From assembly GCA_016291085.1 (NCBI GenBank), contig JAEEVW010000003.1, positions 1 through 64,000 on the forward strand: 64,000 nucleotides of DNA, written 5' to 3'. Of the stretch, positions 1 to 8,216 are shown piece after piece. A model generated the notes under the pieces. It ran no database searches. It saw only the letters and a list, made by a program, of their open reading frames with translations, and was not told the DNA's origin. The stretch's first letter is position 1. The number at the start of each line of letters is the position of its first letter. Source of the stretch: Prevotella sp. GTDB lineage: Bacteria > Bacteroidota > Bacteroidia > Bacteroidales > Bacteroidaceae. The position numbers and the translations under genes are program-made.

Positions 1-1219
1 CACGCTTCATCTTGTTCATCTCACGCGTCGACATCGTGTCCAGCTCCTCGCAGCTGATCAGACCGTACTGCGTCAGCGCCAGCTCCTCGTCCTTGGCATT
101 GTCGCCCACACCGGCCTGCGTACAGAAGTAGCTGCGCAGCGGCGGCGGCAGCAGGTGGTTCATCCACGTGGTCTTGTAGATGCCCTGGCGCCCGATGAAC
201 ACCAGCACCTCGTGGTTCACCACGTCGGGATTGATCCACCCCGCCACCATCGCCACCAGCCACTTGCGCAGGCACTCCACGAAGCGGCACCAGTCGTCGA
301 AGCCGCCGGCCACGGTGACACCCATGGCCAGGGCGCGGATGTAGTCGTCGCCGTCCCACGGCGGCAACGAGCGCAGATACTCGACAAAGGGGTTGAACTC
401 GCTGACGTAGTTCGAGTCGACGGTCTTGCGGAGCGCCTCGTCCTTCGTCGGCTTGACCTTCTCCAGCCGTCGCCACACGTCGTTGTAGACGATGTCGTCG
501 AAGTTCTCCCATGGCGTGCCATCGGCGCAACAGCCGTCCTCCAGCCAGCGGTATTCCTTGCGCATGGTGATGACGTTACGGCGCAGCTCGATGTGCTGCT
601 TCATCCACTGCTCGATCTCGTCGAGGCTCATATACACCTCACGGTAGTTCGCCTTGCGCTCGCGAAGGCCCTCGGTACTTTTCGGCTGACTGGTCTGCCG
701 GCGGCAGCCCTCCTTGATTTCCCACGACAGGAAGGGTTCTGCCTGTGGATTGTAGTATGCATCCGCATCATGCCCCAGCAGACAGCGCTTGCCGGCATCC
801 CTGCCCTTGCGCACGCTCTGTGCACCCAGCAGGCGCTCGTAGTAGTCGTTGCCGAAGAGGAAGGCCTTCTGATAGAACTGCCGCTGCAGGTACACCTCGT
901 AGCCCACGTCCAGCTCGTAGGGATAGACGATGACGAGGCTGTCGCCCACGGTGTAGAGCAGCAGCGTATGCGGGTCGGCGCGTGCCAACTCACGGATATC
1001 GGTTATTGGTTCATGGTTCATGGTTATTGTACATAATGCCAGTCCCGACAGCCGCGTCAGGTCCTGCTGCCGCGTGCCGCCCTCGAACGTGCCCTGCACC
1101 AGCAGCACGGGCTGATAACCCGGCGGCCACTGGTCGCCCCGGATCATGTCCACAATCTCACTGATGCCCACCGCCTTCGGACTGGTGTCCCTGTTGTGCT
1201 GTAATAATGATACTTCCAT
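1..1219 (-). CDS. VirE/VapE-family P-loop protein with VirE_N domain, partial
   Basis: The minus strand is open without a stop from ATG at 1219 to the left edge (406 codons), so the C-terminus lies outside the window. Residues about 30-140 resemble the VirE N-terminal domain seen in Bacteroidales proteins. A Walker-A-like motif GRQGIYKTTW lies near residues 341-350, followed by segments typical of the virulence-associated E (VapE, primase/helicase-like) ATPase. These proteins sit in integrative elements and prophages; the exact function is unknown. A run of four 7-bp units (1001-1028) is read inside the gene. The GC-rich, alternative-frame ORFs over this stretch are shadows. Confidence 0.8.
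   Translation of the reverse strand, partial: MEVSLLQHNRDTSPKAVGISEIVDMIRGDQWPPGYQPVLLVQGTFEGGTRQQDLTRLSGLALCTITMNHEPITDIRELARADPHTLLLYTVGDSLVIVYPYELDVGYEVYLQRQFYQKAFLFGNDYYERLLGAQSVRKGRDAGKRCLLGHDADAYYNPQAEPFLSWEIKEGCRRQTSQPKSTEGLRERKANYREVYMSLDEIEQWMKQHIELRRNVITMRKEYRWLEDGCCADGTPWENFDDIVYNDVWRRLEKVKPTKDEALRKTVDSNYVSEFNPFVEYLRSLPPWDGDDYIRALAMGVTVAGGFDDWCRFVECLRKWLVAMVAGWINPDVVNHEVLVFIGRQGIYKTTWMNHLLPPPLRSYFCTQAGVGDNAKDEELALTQYGLISCEELDTMSTREMNKMKR
1001..1028. repeat. 4 x 7-bp tandem repeat inside the VirE-family gene
   Basis: Four units of the pattern GGTTATT/GGTTCAT. It is read as part of the coding sequence, adding a short stretch around residues 64-73 (…TITMNHEPITD…). Confidence 0.7.
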
Positions 1220-1354
1220 AGAGCTTTTTTACTCTTTTACTTTTTTACCCTTTTACTTTTTCGTTGACGAAGTTACAACGATTTTAGGGCACATGCAAGC
1301 TTTCGCACCACAAATTTGCAGTGCAAAGCAAAATGACAACCCTACAGGTTGCAC

Positions 1355-1566
1355 CTACTCGTCAAACAGTTCTCGAACTCGTACCTGAAGGGCTTCTGCT
1401 ATCAAATGAAGTCTTCTTACTGTGAGATCCTTTCTTCCCTTCACAATCGCCTCAACGGCTTGTCTGCTGATACCTCCAAGTCGGCGACCTAACTCTGCAT
1501 CACTTACGTTTTTTTCATCATCACTCTGCGCAGATTCAACTGCGATTCATACTTTTGCTTGGTCAT
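1355..1566 (-). pseudogene. XRE-type helix-turn-helix gene with a -1 frameshift at an A7 run
   Basis: From ATG at 1566 the frame reads MTKQKYESQLNLRRVMMKK, then stops after a run of seven A (positions 1509-1515 as T on the plus strand). One added A, or a -1 slip, restores a 70-residue protein with an HTH segment (LGRRLGGISRQAVEAIVKGR) and stop at 1355. No usable start codon exists in the downstream frame. It may be a pseudogene, a sequencing error, or a slippage-expressed gene. It lies just upstream of the VirE-family gene, where a small regulator is plausible. Confidence 0.6.
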
Positions 1567-1583
1567 TTTGTTTTGTTGTTTAA

Positions 1584-1832
1584 CTATTTATTTAAATATC
1601 GGATGTTAACAAAAACCTGAAAAACCATTTTCATTGCATGATACAGATAGTACTGGATGAATTGTTTTCTCGGTTTTTCCTTCTGTAGACTTGAACCAAG
1701 CCATTGGCTGTGGCGAGTGGTGTGGCTCTGGCATAAAAGCGTGCTTTTAAAGACATAGTCATAACACTGGGCACAAAGGTTCTGAAAGAGTATTAAGCCT
1801 GCAGAAGGGGTTCTTATTGTTTTTGTTATCAT
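1584..1832 (-). CDS. small unrecognised ORF ahead of the XRE gene
   Basis: Open from ATG at 1832 to a stop at 1584 (82 residues; a TTG at 1862 would add ten). It has no family that I recognise. Support is positional only: a perfect minus-strand promoter (1911-1942) lies upstream and the frameshifted XRE gene starts about 17 bp downstream. The sequence is basic at its C-terminal half with a few Cys residues. It could equally be an untranslated leader. Confidence 0.25.
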   Translation of the reverse strand: MITKTIRTPSAGLILFQNLCAQCYDYVFKSTLLCQSHTTRHSQWLGSSLQKEKPRKQFIQYYLYHAMKMVFQVFVNIRYLNK

Positions 1833-1910
1833 CTGAAGAACTTCATAAAGTTGTATTATCAAATCGTTTTACATTATTTTTCGTTAGGGCACCTAATACC
1901 TAACGAACTG

Positions 1911-1942
1911 CAAAAGTATAAAATATTTAGAATAACTACAAA
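1911..1942 (-). promoter_or_regulatory. Bacteroidetes promoter (minus)
   Basis: TTTG at 1942-1939, 20 bp, then TACTTTTG at 1918-1911. A 7-bp inverted repeat (arms 1882-1888 and 1899-1905) lies right at the expected start of transcription and may be an operator. It should drive the small ORF and XRE gene at 1355-1832. Confidence 0.55.
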
Positions 1943-2144
1943 TTCTTCAACAAATATAGCAACTCTATTTAATTCGCAATGCATCAGAAGAAATTGACCG
2001 CATAACAAACGTCGTTTCCAACTGGTCTGAATATGCAAAGGATTGTGGCGTAAAAGATACGCATCGCCGATACATAGAATCCAATCTGTTGTACAACATA
2101 TAAATACCCACAAGAATCAGCATGTATTGCCCTCTACAACGGCA

Positions 2145-3641
2145 TTACCTTCGAGAAAGAAAAAAGCGTTTAGCCATTGCCATGAGCTGCTCGGCAGTCA
2201 GGTTGGCAATGCCCGTCTTTTCTATAAGGGCGAACTCTTCCTTATTCTTGCCTATGACGAACTTCCGTTCCCGGCCATCAATCTCGGCCAACAGGTGGTA
2301 GTTACCCTTATAGGATTGTTCGATGCGGAGATTACGGACAACATGACCATCAATGATCTGCTCTGCCTTATCGTCAACACCTTCCCATTCGCCCCATGCC
2401 TTCAGATGGTTGATAATCGTGGTTTCTACCCTACCCGTCCATTGCTCATTCACACCATGTTTCACTGCGATACTGCGGAACTGCCTCAAAGCCCCAACCA
2501 CATCGCGAATGATTGCATCAGGTCGACGTATGCCGTTGTCGCGAGCAAACTGAATGACATCATCACGGGTAACATCGCGTAGTTTGGCCCTAATATACAT
2601 GCAGTGATACTCATGGGGAAGGAAACCACCGCTATTGATAATATAGGTGACGTCGTATGCCGGCGACAGACGCCAAGAACCATTCTCGTCCATGATGAAT
2701 GAGAAGTTCTTGTTATGGTCGTCAGTGTTGTTGGCTAGGATATTGAAGACCATTCGGCGGAAGACCTCTTGGCAATCAGCCTCTGGGAGATGAAGCTTAC
2801 GACAAACGTCTATCAGTTGTTCATAGCTTTCAACCTCAGGACTGATGGCGGCCAGCGTCTGGGTATAGAGTTTGCGGTCACCATCACGGTCGAAACGTTT
2901 GGTAATAAAATGGTTATTACCATCAACGGCATAAAGGCTTGACGGCATCATCCGGATACCAGCCATCGTGGCCAACTCAAAGTAGGCCATCTCCAGCTCG
3001 GCAGTGCAATACTGCGAATCGCCAAACTTCAGCAGATAATAGTCGTAGTCCTTTAATCCCGATATCTGACCACTGCGTATTTCACCCGTCTTTCGGTTGA
3101 TGGCGATAATGGCTTTCGGCAGGCGGCCACCAGCCGAGGTACCCACCGTCAACAGCGATTGCAGGGTGATAGACTCTTCGGGCATGATGCACGCTTGTTC
3201 TCTTTCTATATAGATACGCTCGGCTAAATCAGCCAATGATTTCATGTCGATCTTTTCCGCCTTGCGTTCACGAGAGAACTCTGGCTGAAATTCCAATGCA
3301 CCCATGCCCCTTTTGCCGATGAACGAAAGTTTGTCAAGCGGCGTTATGTCTGCATTAGACAGATGATTTTGCTGGCGCCAAAGGTCAAACAATTGACTAC
3401 CCCAAGCGTCAGGAAGGGAGTCGGCCACAAAAGCAGGAAGCTTCTGATAAATCTTGGCATCCTCGCCCCAAACTGGGGTCAAACTCCGCAAATCACCAAT
3501 CGGAGCAACAAGGGGAGCGATGTTCAACCCCTTTTTTACCCATTCCGGATTATACATAAAATAGGCCATGCGGCGACTATCATGCCAAGCCAACCGTCCA
3601 ATCTCCTCACCCCACAGAATCACTCTCAACGTTTTGATCAT
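2145..3641 (-). CDS. hipA: HipA-type serine/threonine kinase toxin with C-terminal extension
   Basis: The 498-residue protein has the N-terminal HipA subdomain (residues 1-100), a Gly-rich loop GTSAGGRLPKA near 163-173, and the kinase core DDHNKN at 307-312 followed by SPAYD. HipA kinases phosphorylate targets such as glutamyl-tRNA synthetase and cause growth arrest. The ORF starts 6 bp after the stop of the XRE gene hipB, giving the standard hipB-hipA order. Typical HipA is about 440 residues; here an extra tail of roughly 80-90 residues (from about 410, containing HVVRNLRIEQSYKGNYHLLA) follows the kinase fold. Expression is probably autoregulated through the operators upstream of hipB. Confidence 0.92.
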   Translation of the reverse strand: MIKTLRVILWGEEIGRLAWHDSRRMAYFMYNPEWVKKGLNIAPLVAPIGDLRSLTPVWGEDAKIYQKLPAFVADSLPDAWGSQLFDLWRQQNHLSNADITPLDKLSFIGKRGMGALEFQPEFSRERKAEKIDMKSLADLAERIYIEREQACIMPEESITLQSLLTVGTSAGGRLPKAIIAINRKTGEIRSGQISGLKDYDYYLLKFGDSQYCTAELEMAYFELATMAGIRMMPSSLYAVDGNNHFITKRFDRDGDRKLYTQTLAAISPEVESYEQLIDVCRKLHLPEADCQEVFRRMVFNILANNTDDHNKNFSFIMDENGSWRLSPAYDVTYIINSGGFLPHEYHCMYIRAKLRDVTRDDVIQFARDNGIRRPDAIIRDVVGALRQFRSIAVKHGVNEQWTGRVETTIINHLKAWGEWEGVDDKAEQIIDGHVVRNLRIEQSYKGNYHLLAEIDGRERKFVIGKNKEEFALIEKTGIANLTAEQLMAMAKRFFLSRR

Positions 3642-3647
3642 AGCAGA

Positions 3648-3959
3648 TTATTTTTTAGTGTGACGTATCCGTTGCGCCTTTTTCTCTTCCCGACGAATGA
3701 GGTAAGGCGACTCCGGCAATTCAGGGAGCAGGTCATCCAAAGCATTAATCTGGCCGACAACCTTGAGCAACAGAAGAAACGTTGACAACGAGAGATTGCC
3801 AGCGGTGCCATTTTCAAACTTATGGATAGTTGTAAGCCCTATACCCGACAGCTCAGCCACCTCCTTCTGAGTGAGATTACACTGCATCCGGTATTCTTTG
3901 AAACGACTGCCAAGCAATCGCACAAGTTCAGGGATTGAATATTCATAAAAGTCAGCCAT
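3648..3959 (-). CDS. hipB: HipB-type XRE antitoxin
   Basis: 103 residues with an XRE helix-turn-helix at about 30-51 (QKEVAELSGIGLTTIHKFEN) and a basic C-terminal tail (EEKKAQRIRHTKK). It is the first gene of a two-gene unit with hipA. HipB-family proteins bind their kinase and repress the operon. A complete promoter (4043-4074) and three GATATTTA repeats (3988-4036) lie upstream, as expected for autorepression. Confidence 0.9.
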   Translation of the reverse strand: MADFYEYSIPELVRLLGSRFKEYRMQCNLTQKEVAELSGIGLTTIHKFENGTAGNLSLSTFLLLLKVVGQINALDDLLPELPESPYLIRREEKKAQRIRHTKK

Positions 3960-3987
3960 AAGATTAAACTTTAATATTTATTATTAT

Positions 3988-4036
3988 GATATTTAAGCGC
4001 CATTTCCGATATTTATCTTCACCAAACTGATATTTA
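3988..4036 (-). promoter_or_regulatory. operator array of hipBA: three GATATTTA direct repeats
   Basis: GATATTTA (TAAATATC on the transcribed strand) occurs at 3988-3995, 4008-4015 and 4029-4036, spaced 20 and 21 bp, that is two helical turns. The sites lie between the promoter -7 box and the hipB start codon, the outer one at the predicted transcription start. I infer that they are HipB binding sites. Confidence 0.55.
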
Positions 4037-4042
4037 CGTCTG

Positions 4043-4074
4043 CAAAATTAAGGAATAATATTCAATCCACCAAA
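4043..4074 (-). promoter_or_regulatory. promoter of hipBA
   Basis: TTTG (4074-4071), 20 bp, TAATTTTG (4050-4043), reading toward hipB. This is an exact match to the Bacteroidetes -33/-7 consensus. Confidence 0.7.
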
Positions 4075-4103
4075 TATTTTAAAGGAAAAATAATATTATT
4101 TAT

Positions 4104-4134
4104 TTTGCAATTTCACAGAAAAACCGTATTTTTG
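4104..4134 (+). promoter_or_regulatory. orphan plus-strand promoter before the glycan locus
   Basis: TTTG (4104-4107), 19 bp, TATTTTTG (4127-4134). No plus-strand gene follows: the next gene, at 4264, is on the minus strand and would be met at its 3' end. Confidence 0.5.
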
Positions 4135-4139
4135 CACCA

Positions 4140-4262
4140 TAATAATTGTCATGTAAGAATCAAATTTACGACGATAAATTGGGGATTTCGTTTACTTAAT
4201 ATCTGCCCAGGCAAGCCCTGAGTACCTAAAGAGCATTAGAGAATTCTAATAGATTATTCTCA
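4140..4262 (+). ncRNA. candidate short transcript downstream of the orphan promoter
   Basis: About 120 bp follow the promoter without a convincing ORF (the first ATG is followed at once by TAA). Near its end is a 6-bp hairpin with a GAAT loop (ATTAGA...TCTAAT, 4235-4250), with no clear T-run. The transcript would be antisense to, or collide with, the sulfatase mRNA. It may be an sRNA or a leftover promoter of a lost gene. Confidence 0.25.
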
Positions 4263-4263
4263 A

Positions 4264-6012
4264 TTACTTAAAATAATCCTTCGATTTAAAATAATTACCT
4301 TGGATTATCCATTCTGACATTTCATATTTCTCATTTGAAACAGAGTTAACATAATTGGGATTAAGTAATGTATTTCCCAAACCACGCCAGTCGTTATCTA
4401 TATTTAACACATCTAGAATTGTTGTAAAAACATCTAATTGATTACAATCCCCAACGTATGCATTGTTTTTTATATTTCCATGAATAATGTATAAAGGAAG
4501 GGTATCGCTAATTCGGCCTTTCATACCCAACATTTCCATATGAGGTGCATGATCTGAAGCAATAACGATTAAGCTATTTTCATATATCCCTTTATTTTTG
4601 AGATTATCAAAATAACATTTAATTTGTTTGTCCAAGAAATGACAAGCATTAAGATAGACGAGATAAGAAAAAGGAAGAGAGTCACAATGAATTTCAAAAG
4701 TCTTGTCTATAGGACTACGATATGGTTGATGGGTTGAAAGACTCAAAACCATCGAAAAAAAAGATTCATCCTTTTTTTTAGGGGTATTCATTGCCATATT
4801 GAAAACTACATCATCCGTCATCTCGGAACCTTGATTATCATTTTGGGAATAACAATTATCAATTCCATAGACAATGTTCATATTGTTTTGCTGCCACATT
4901 CCTGGATTAGACGGTATTACTATTTCCGTTCTAGTAATACCAAGTTTGTTTTTAAGTATTGCAGGAAGGCTTGGGAGCGTATCATTTTTGGCAACTCCAA
5001 CGCTCAATTTTGAGCGCAAAGGCAATAAACCTGTCATATAAATCAATTGTCCATCCCCAGACTCTCCTATTGTTATATTTGAATGAACCTTCCCATTATA
5101 ATAAACATCACTAGAACGTTTTAAAGAATCTAAGAATGGCGTAATTGTTTTGCCATCAATTATTAATTCAGAAGATGCCGATAGATATGATTCCAATAAA
5201 AGAAAAATAACATTATCTATTGGACGATTCATTATATGATTAGTTACGCGGTATTGATAATCAGATAATTCGTTTTCTATTTTTTTACGTTTTTCATCTG
5301 TCAACTCATAAGGCATAAATAAATCTGCCATATCCGAAAACAGTGGTCTCAAAAAACCAACATGATATCTTAAATAGTTCGGGAAAGCATCTTTATTTCC
5401 AAGTGGGCTGAAAACCATATCATTAATTCTACTTTTATATAATTCATAATTATTTCTACATGTAGAATTACATATATGATATGCCGTGTATGAAACTATC
5501 ACCCCCAAAATGGAAATTATTGGCATACATATTAATAGCACTATATAACGCCGGGAAATTCTCATGTCTATTTTCCAAGTTTTGACAATCAGACCAAAAA
5601 TGAGAAGAAAAGATAAAAAAAACAACAAATCATTCCACTGAAAACCAGCGAACATGCTATCAAGAACAATACTATCAAATAAGCTATTAACTTGAGTAAA
5701 AGCAGACAATGATAAATATTGAGAGAAGAATCTTGCATAAAAAACATTAACAAATGCAACTATTAATGTCGTAATACTTGTAATATACAATGCCTTCTTT
5801 ATATTAAAAAAACAAATTACATAAAAGAAAAGAAGCAACAAAGATACATCAAAAAAAGTTATACAAATATTGACCGGAAAAGAATAGAGAAACAACTCGT
5901 CTTCCATAAACCCAGATATTGCCATATACTGATGCATAATGTATATATTAAATAGGCTTATAATAAAGAAAGCAAATCCAAGAAGTAACAAACGTTTTTC
6001 CATTGTTTTCAA
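4264..6012 (-). CDS. LTA-synthase-like membrane sulfatase (phosphoglycerol transferase type)
   Basis: The 582-residue protein has about five N-terminal membrane segments (residues 1-200) and a sulfatase/alkaline-phosphatase-fold domain. The nucleophile region reads FLLLESYLSASS and a metal-binding ASDHAPHMEMLG lies near the C-terminus. The family transfers phosphoglycerol or phosphoethanolamine to surface glycans on the outer face of the inner membrane. It is the last gene of a minus-strand group with the acyltransferase at 6064 and the GINT1_N-like gene at 7136, so it probably decorates the polysaccharide. Base composition is strongly AT-rich, unlike the housekeeping genes to the right. The exact group transferred cannot be told. 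Confidence 0.82.
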   Translation of the reverse strand: MKTMEKRLLLLGFAFFIISLFNIYIMHQYMAISGFMEDELFLYSFPVNICITFFDVSLLLLFFYVICFFNIKKALYITSITTLIVAFVNVFYARFFSQYLSLSAFTQVNSLFDSIVLDSMFAGFQWNDLLFFLSFLLIFGLIVKTWKIDMRISRRYIVLLICMPIISILGVIVSYTAYHICNSTCRNNYELYKSRINDMVFSPLGNKDAFPNYLRYHVGFLRPLFSDMADLFMPYELTDEKRKKIENELSDYQYRVTNHIMNRPIDNVIFLLLESYLSASSELIIDGKTITPFLDSLKRSSDVYYNGKVHSNITIGESGDGQLIYMTGLLPLRSKLSVGVAKNDTLPSLPAILKNKLGITRTEIVIPSNPGMWQQNNMNIVYGIDNCYSQNDNQGSEMTDDVVFNMAMNTPKKKDESFFSMVLSLSTHQPYRSPIDKTFEIHCDSLPFSYLVYLNACHFLDKQIKCYFDNLKNKGIYENSLIVIASDHAPHMEMLGMKGRISDTLPLYIIHGNIKNNAYVGDCNQLDVFTTILDVLNIDNDWRGLGNTLLNPNYVNSVSNEKYEMSEWIIQGNYFKSKDYFK

Positions 6013-6063
6013 TAATTTAGATAACTATTATCTTTATTCATCATATTCTTGTTATTTCTTATA

Positions 6064-7134
6064 TTATGATCTCATTTGTTTAACACTTTTCATATTATAT
6101 TTTATAAAAGATATAATTCCTAAAACTACTATGGTTAGTATGACATATACCAATAATCCCAAATAGACATTATACCTAACACCAATCCAAAGAGTTAACA
6201 TACGAGTTGTAGGATGAATCACAAATAACAATGAAGAAAAATCACCTACTTTTTTAATATAATTCGCAATGAATTCTGGCAACAATCGACTAATACTAAT
6301 AGCAAATAATATTACAGGAATAGAGCTAAACAACCACAAATAAAAATATGATTCAAAGACAAGTATTATTATAAAGAATATACAACACAGACAAAAAGCT
6401 AGTCTCTTGGTGGGGGAAAAAAACAATTCATGTCTTGCATATATAACTCCTAAACATAATGGCAAACCAGCAATAAAGATGTTATACCGTAACCACTCCA
6501 ATACAATACTATTATGATAAAATAATGATTGCGATATCAAGCAAAATATAGCAAAACAAAGAACAATAATGTCAGATTTTCTAAATAAAAGAAGACGATA
6601 TATAATATATATTTCCATTGTTAAACCAAAATACCAATATGGCACTGGGGAGATAGGGTGATTAGGAAACATATTAATAGTAAATGTTAATTGGCCCAAG
6701 ACCTGCTTTAACGAATAATCATAATCAGAATGACCTAAATAATCAATCAAATGATATGCAATAAAGCCAACTATCATTAGAGACAATAATTTCTTATAAT
6801 GCGTCCATATAAAGGAGATAGGACTGACATTATCTCTTTTCCCCTCATATTTTCTCACTAAACCATAACCACTAAGAAATACAAAAACTGGAACACCATA
6901 ATGACCAAGAAAAGACAATGTATTAACTAAAAAATCGTTATATAATAACCCTTTAATATAATGTATACATTGAAATTCATCAAAAGTATATTCATTTTCT
7001 TTTATTACGGCAGTTGGTAGTAAATGACAATAATTGTGCAAAAAAATAGACGATATTGCCAAACCCCGCAGAATAGAACAATCACTTCTGGTCATATTTC
7101 CAATTCCGTTATTATCAAATAGTCTCAATTCCAC
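6064..7134 (-). CDS. membrane acyltransferase (Acyltransf_3/OafA type)
   Basis: 356 residues with about ten hydrophobic segments. The N-terminal LRGLAISSIFLHNYCHLLP carries the His typical of the family, and VPVFVFLSGYGLV is the second hallmark. Such proteins O-acetylate sugars of exported glycans. It starts 1 bp before the stop of the upstream gene at 7136, which suggests translational coupling. The first 20 residues precede the hydrophobic core, so an internal ATG (MTRSDCS) is an alternative start. Confidence 0.82.
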   Translation of the reverse strand: MELRLFDNNGIGNMTRSDCSILRGLAISSIFLHNYCHLLPTAVIKENEYTFDEFQCIHYIKGLLYNDFLVNTLSFLGHYGVPVFVFLSGYGLVRKYEGKRDNVSPISFIWTHYKKLLSLMIVGFIAYHLIDYLGHSDYDYSLKQVLGQLTFTINMFPNHPISPVPYWYFGLTMEIYIIYRLLLFRKSDIIVLCFAIFCLISQSLFYHNSIVLEWLRYNIFIAGLPLCLGVIYARHELFFSPTKRLAFCLCCIFFIIILVFESYFYLWLFSSIPVILFAISISRLLPEFIANYIKKVGDFSSLLFVIHPTTRMLTLWIGVRYNVYLGLLVYVILTIVVLGIISFIKYNMKSVKQMRS

Positions 7135-7135
7135 A

Positions 7136-8095
7136 TTATTTTCTCTTACTCATAAGTCTTCTAATTTTTGACAAAGTTTGAAACCAACTCCACTCTAGAC
7201 GTTGAAAATCTGTTGCATAAATATACTTATCTTTGTGTTTCACTACGTTTAATTGATGCACTCCATCTCGATATAACTTCCCACCTGTCGAAAAAACATT
7301 GTGCCTATAAAGCTCCTCATGATAATTATCTTCAGAAATGTCACAAATTTTTATCACTGAAACATTCTCGCCATAACGAGTATGACAATCTTGAGAAATA
7401 CGATAGTAATTATCATCAAGATGAATAATAGAACCTCCACAACGCCCATATTCATTATCTTGACAAATAGGTGATTGGGGATGTTTTTGGAATTTCCCAT
7501 TTAACAAATCGTCAGTATAGTACAACTCTAAACTATACTTCCAGCGATACGATACTGATGTAAACAAATAATAAATCCCGTCTTTTTTAAGGATATGACT
7601 ATCACAAAAGTTAAAACAAATATCTTTTGTTCGAGGCTGTTCGACAAGATTACGCACAAAGGTAAACTGTGTAAGATTATCATTGGCTCTATAGAGACAA
7701 ACTGCATCTGCTTCATTAGATTCGGGTATCATATAAACTTCCCCACTATCCTCGAAAACGAATGGGAATGACAGATGATAGGATAATGATAGAACATCAA
7801 CAGGCTTCGTCCAATGAACAAGGTCTGTGGTCTTTGTCATAGCAATTCGTCCCCATTCCCTTTTACCAGCATATACCCTTTCAAAAAACAGATATAACGT
7901 ATCATTTTTGACGAACAAGAAAGGATCTGCCTGTGTAAGCATGGGTTTCCATTTCAACCATATACTATCTATATCACGTGTATAAATCAAATGTAGATCT
8001 TGAATATGGTCAAATGAGAAATGATCGCTTTCGTATACTGCGATGCCAAAATCTTCGTTCTTCTTAAAGAATCTATTAAAAATGCTTTGTCCCAT
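7136..8095 (-). CDS. GINT1_N-like five-bladed propeller protein of glycan loci
   Basis: 319 residues with repeated propeller-type strands (DPFLFVKNDTLYLFFE, GEVYMIPES, DGIYYLFTS, GRCGGSIIH). It matches the family annotated as glucosamine inositolphosphorylceramide transferase N-terminal-like, related to GH43-type folds, common in polysaccharide loci. The biochemical role is not known. It heads a three-gene minus unit (7136, 6064, 4264). A -7 box TATCTTTG lies at 8127-8120, 25 bp ahead of the ATG, so the longer reading from 8205 is excluded. Confidence 0.7.
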   Translation of the reverse strand: MGQSIFNRFFKKNEDFGIAVYESDHFSFDHIQDLHLIYTRDIDSIWLKWKPMLTQADPFLFVKNDTLYLFFERVYAGKREWGRIAMTKTTDLVHWTKPVDVLSLSYHLSFPFVFEDSGEVYMIPESNEADAVCLYRANDNLTQFTFVRNLVEQPRTKDICFNFCDSHILKKDGIYYLFTSVSYRWKYSLELYYTDDLLNGKFQKHPQSPICQDNEYGRCGGSIIHLDDNYYRISQDCHTRYGENVSVIKICDISEDNYHEELYRHNVFSTGGKLYRDGVHQLNVVKHKDKYIYATDFQRLEWSWFQTLSKIRRLMSKRK

Positions 8096-8167
8096 AGCAC
8101 TCTTCTTTTAAATTCTTTGCAAAGATACATTATTTTTTCATATTTGCAGCATTTATTATAAAAAAGG

Positions 8168-8199
8168 TTTGTCTGTTTCAAATAAAATAGGTAATTTTG
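8168..8199 (+). promoter_or_regulatory. promoter of the acyltransferase pair
   Basis: TTTG (8168-8171), 20 bp, TAATTTTG (8192-8199). It shows that the upstream in-frame ATG at 8169 lies in the promoter, so the gene starts at ATG 8217. Confidence 0.65.
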
Positions 8200-8216
8200 C
8201 TGCAAAAGACCGGCAT

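Noticed and set aside
155..1036. Plus-strand 293-codon ORF at the left edge
   Set aside because: The minus-strand frame reads a VirE-family protein with a Walker-A motif; the plus frame is a GC-rich shadow.
1584..1862. Small ORF as a HigB- or RelE-type toxin next to the XRE gene
   Set aside because: No toxin-family motifs are seen; kept only as an unrecognised ORF with low confidence.
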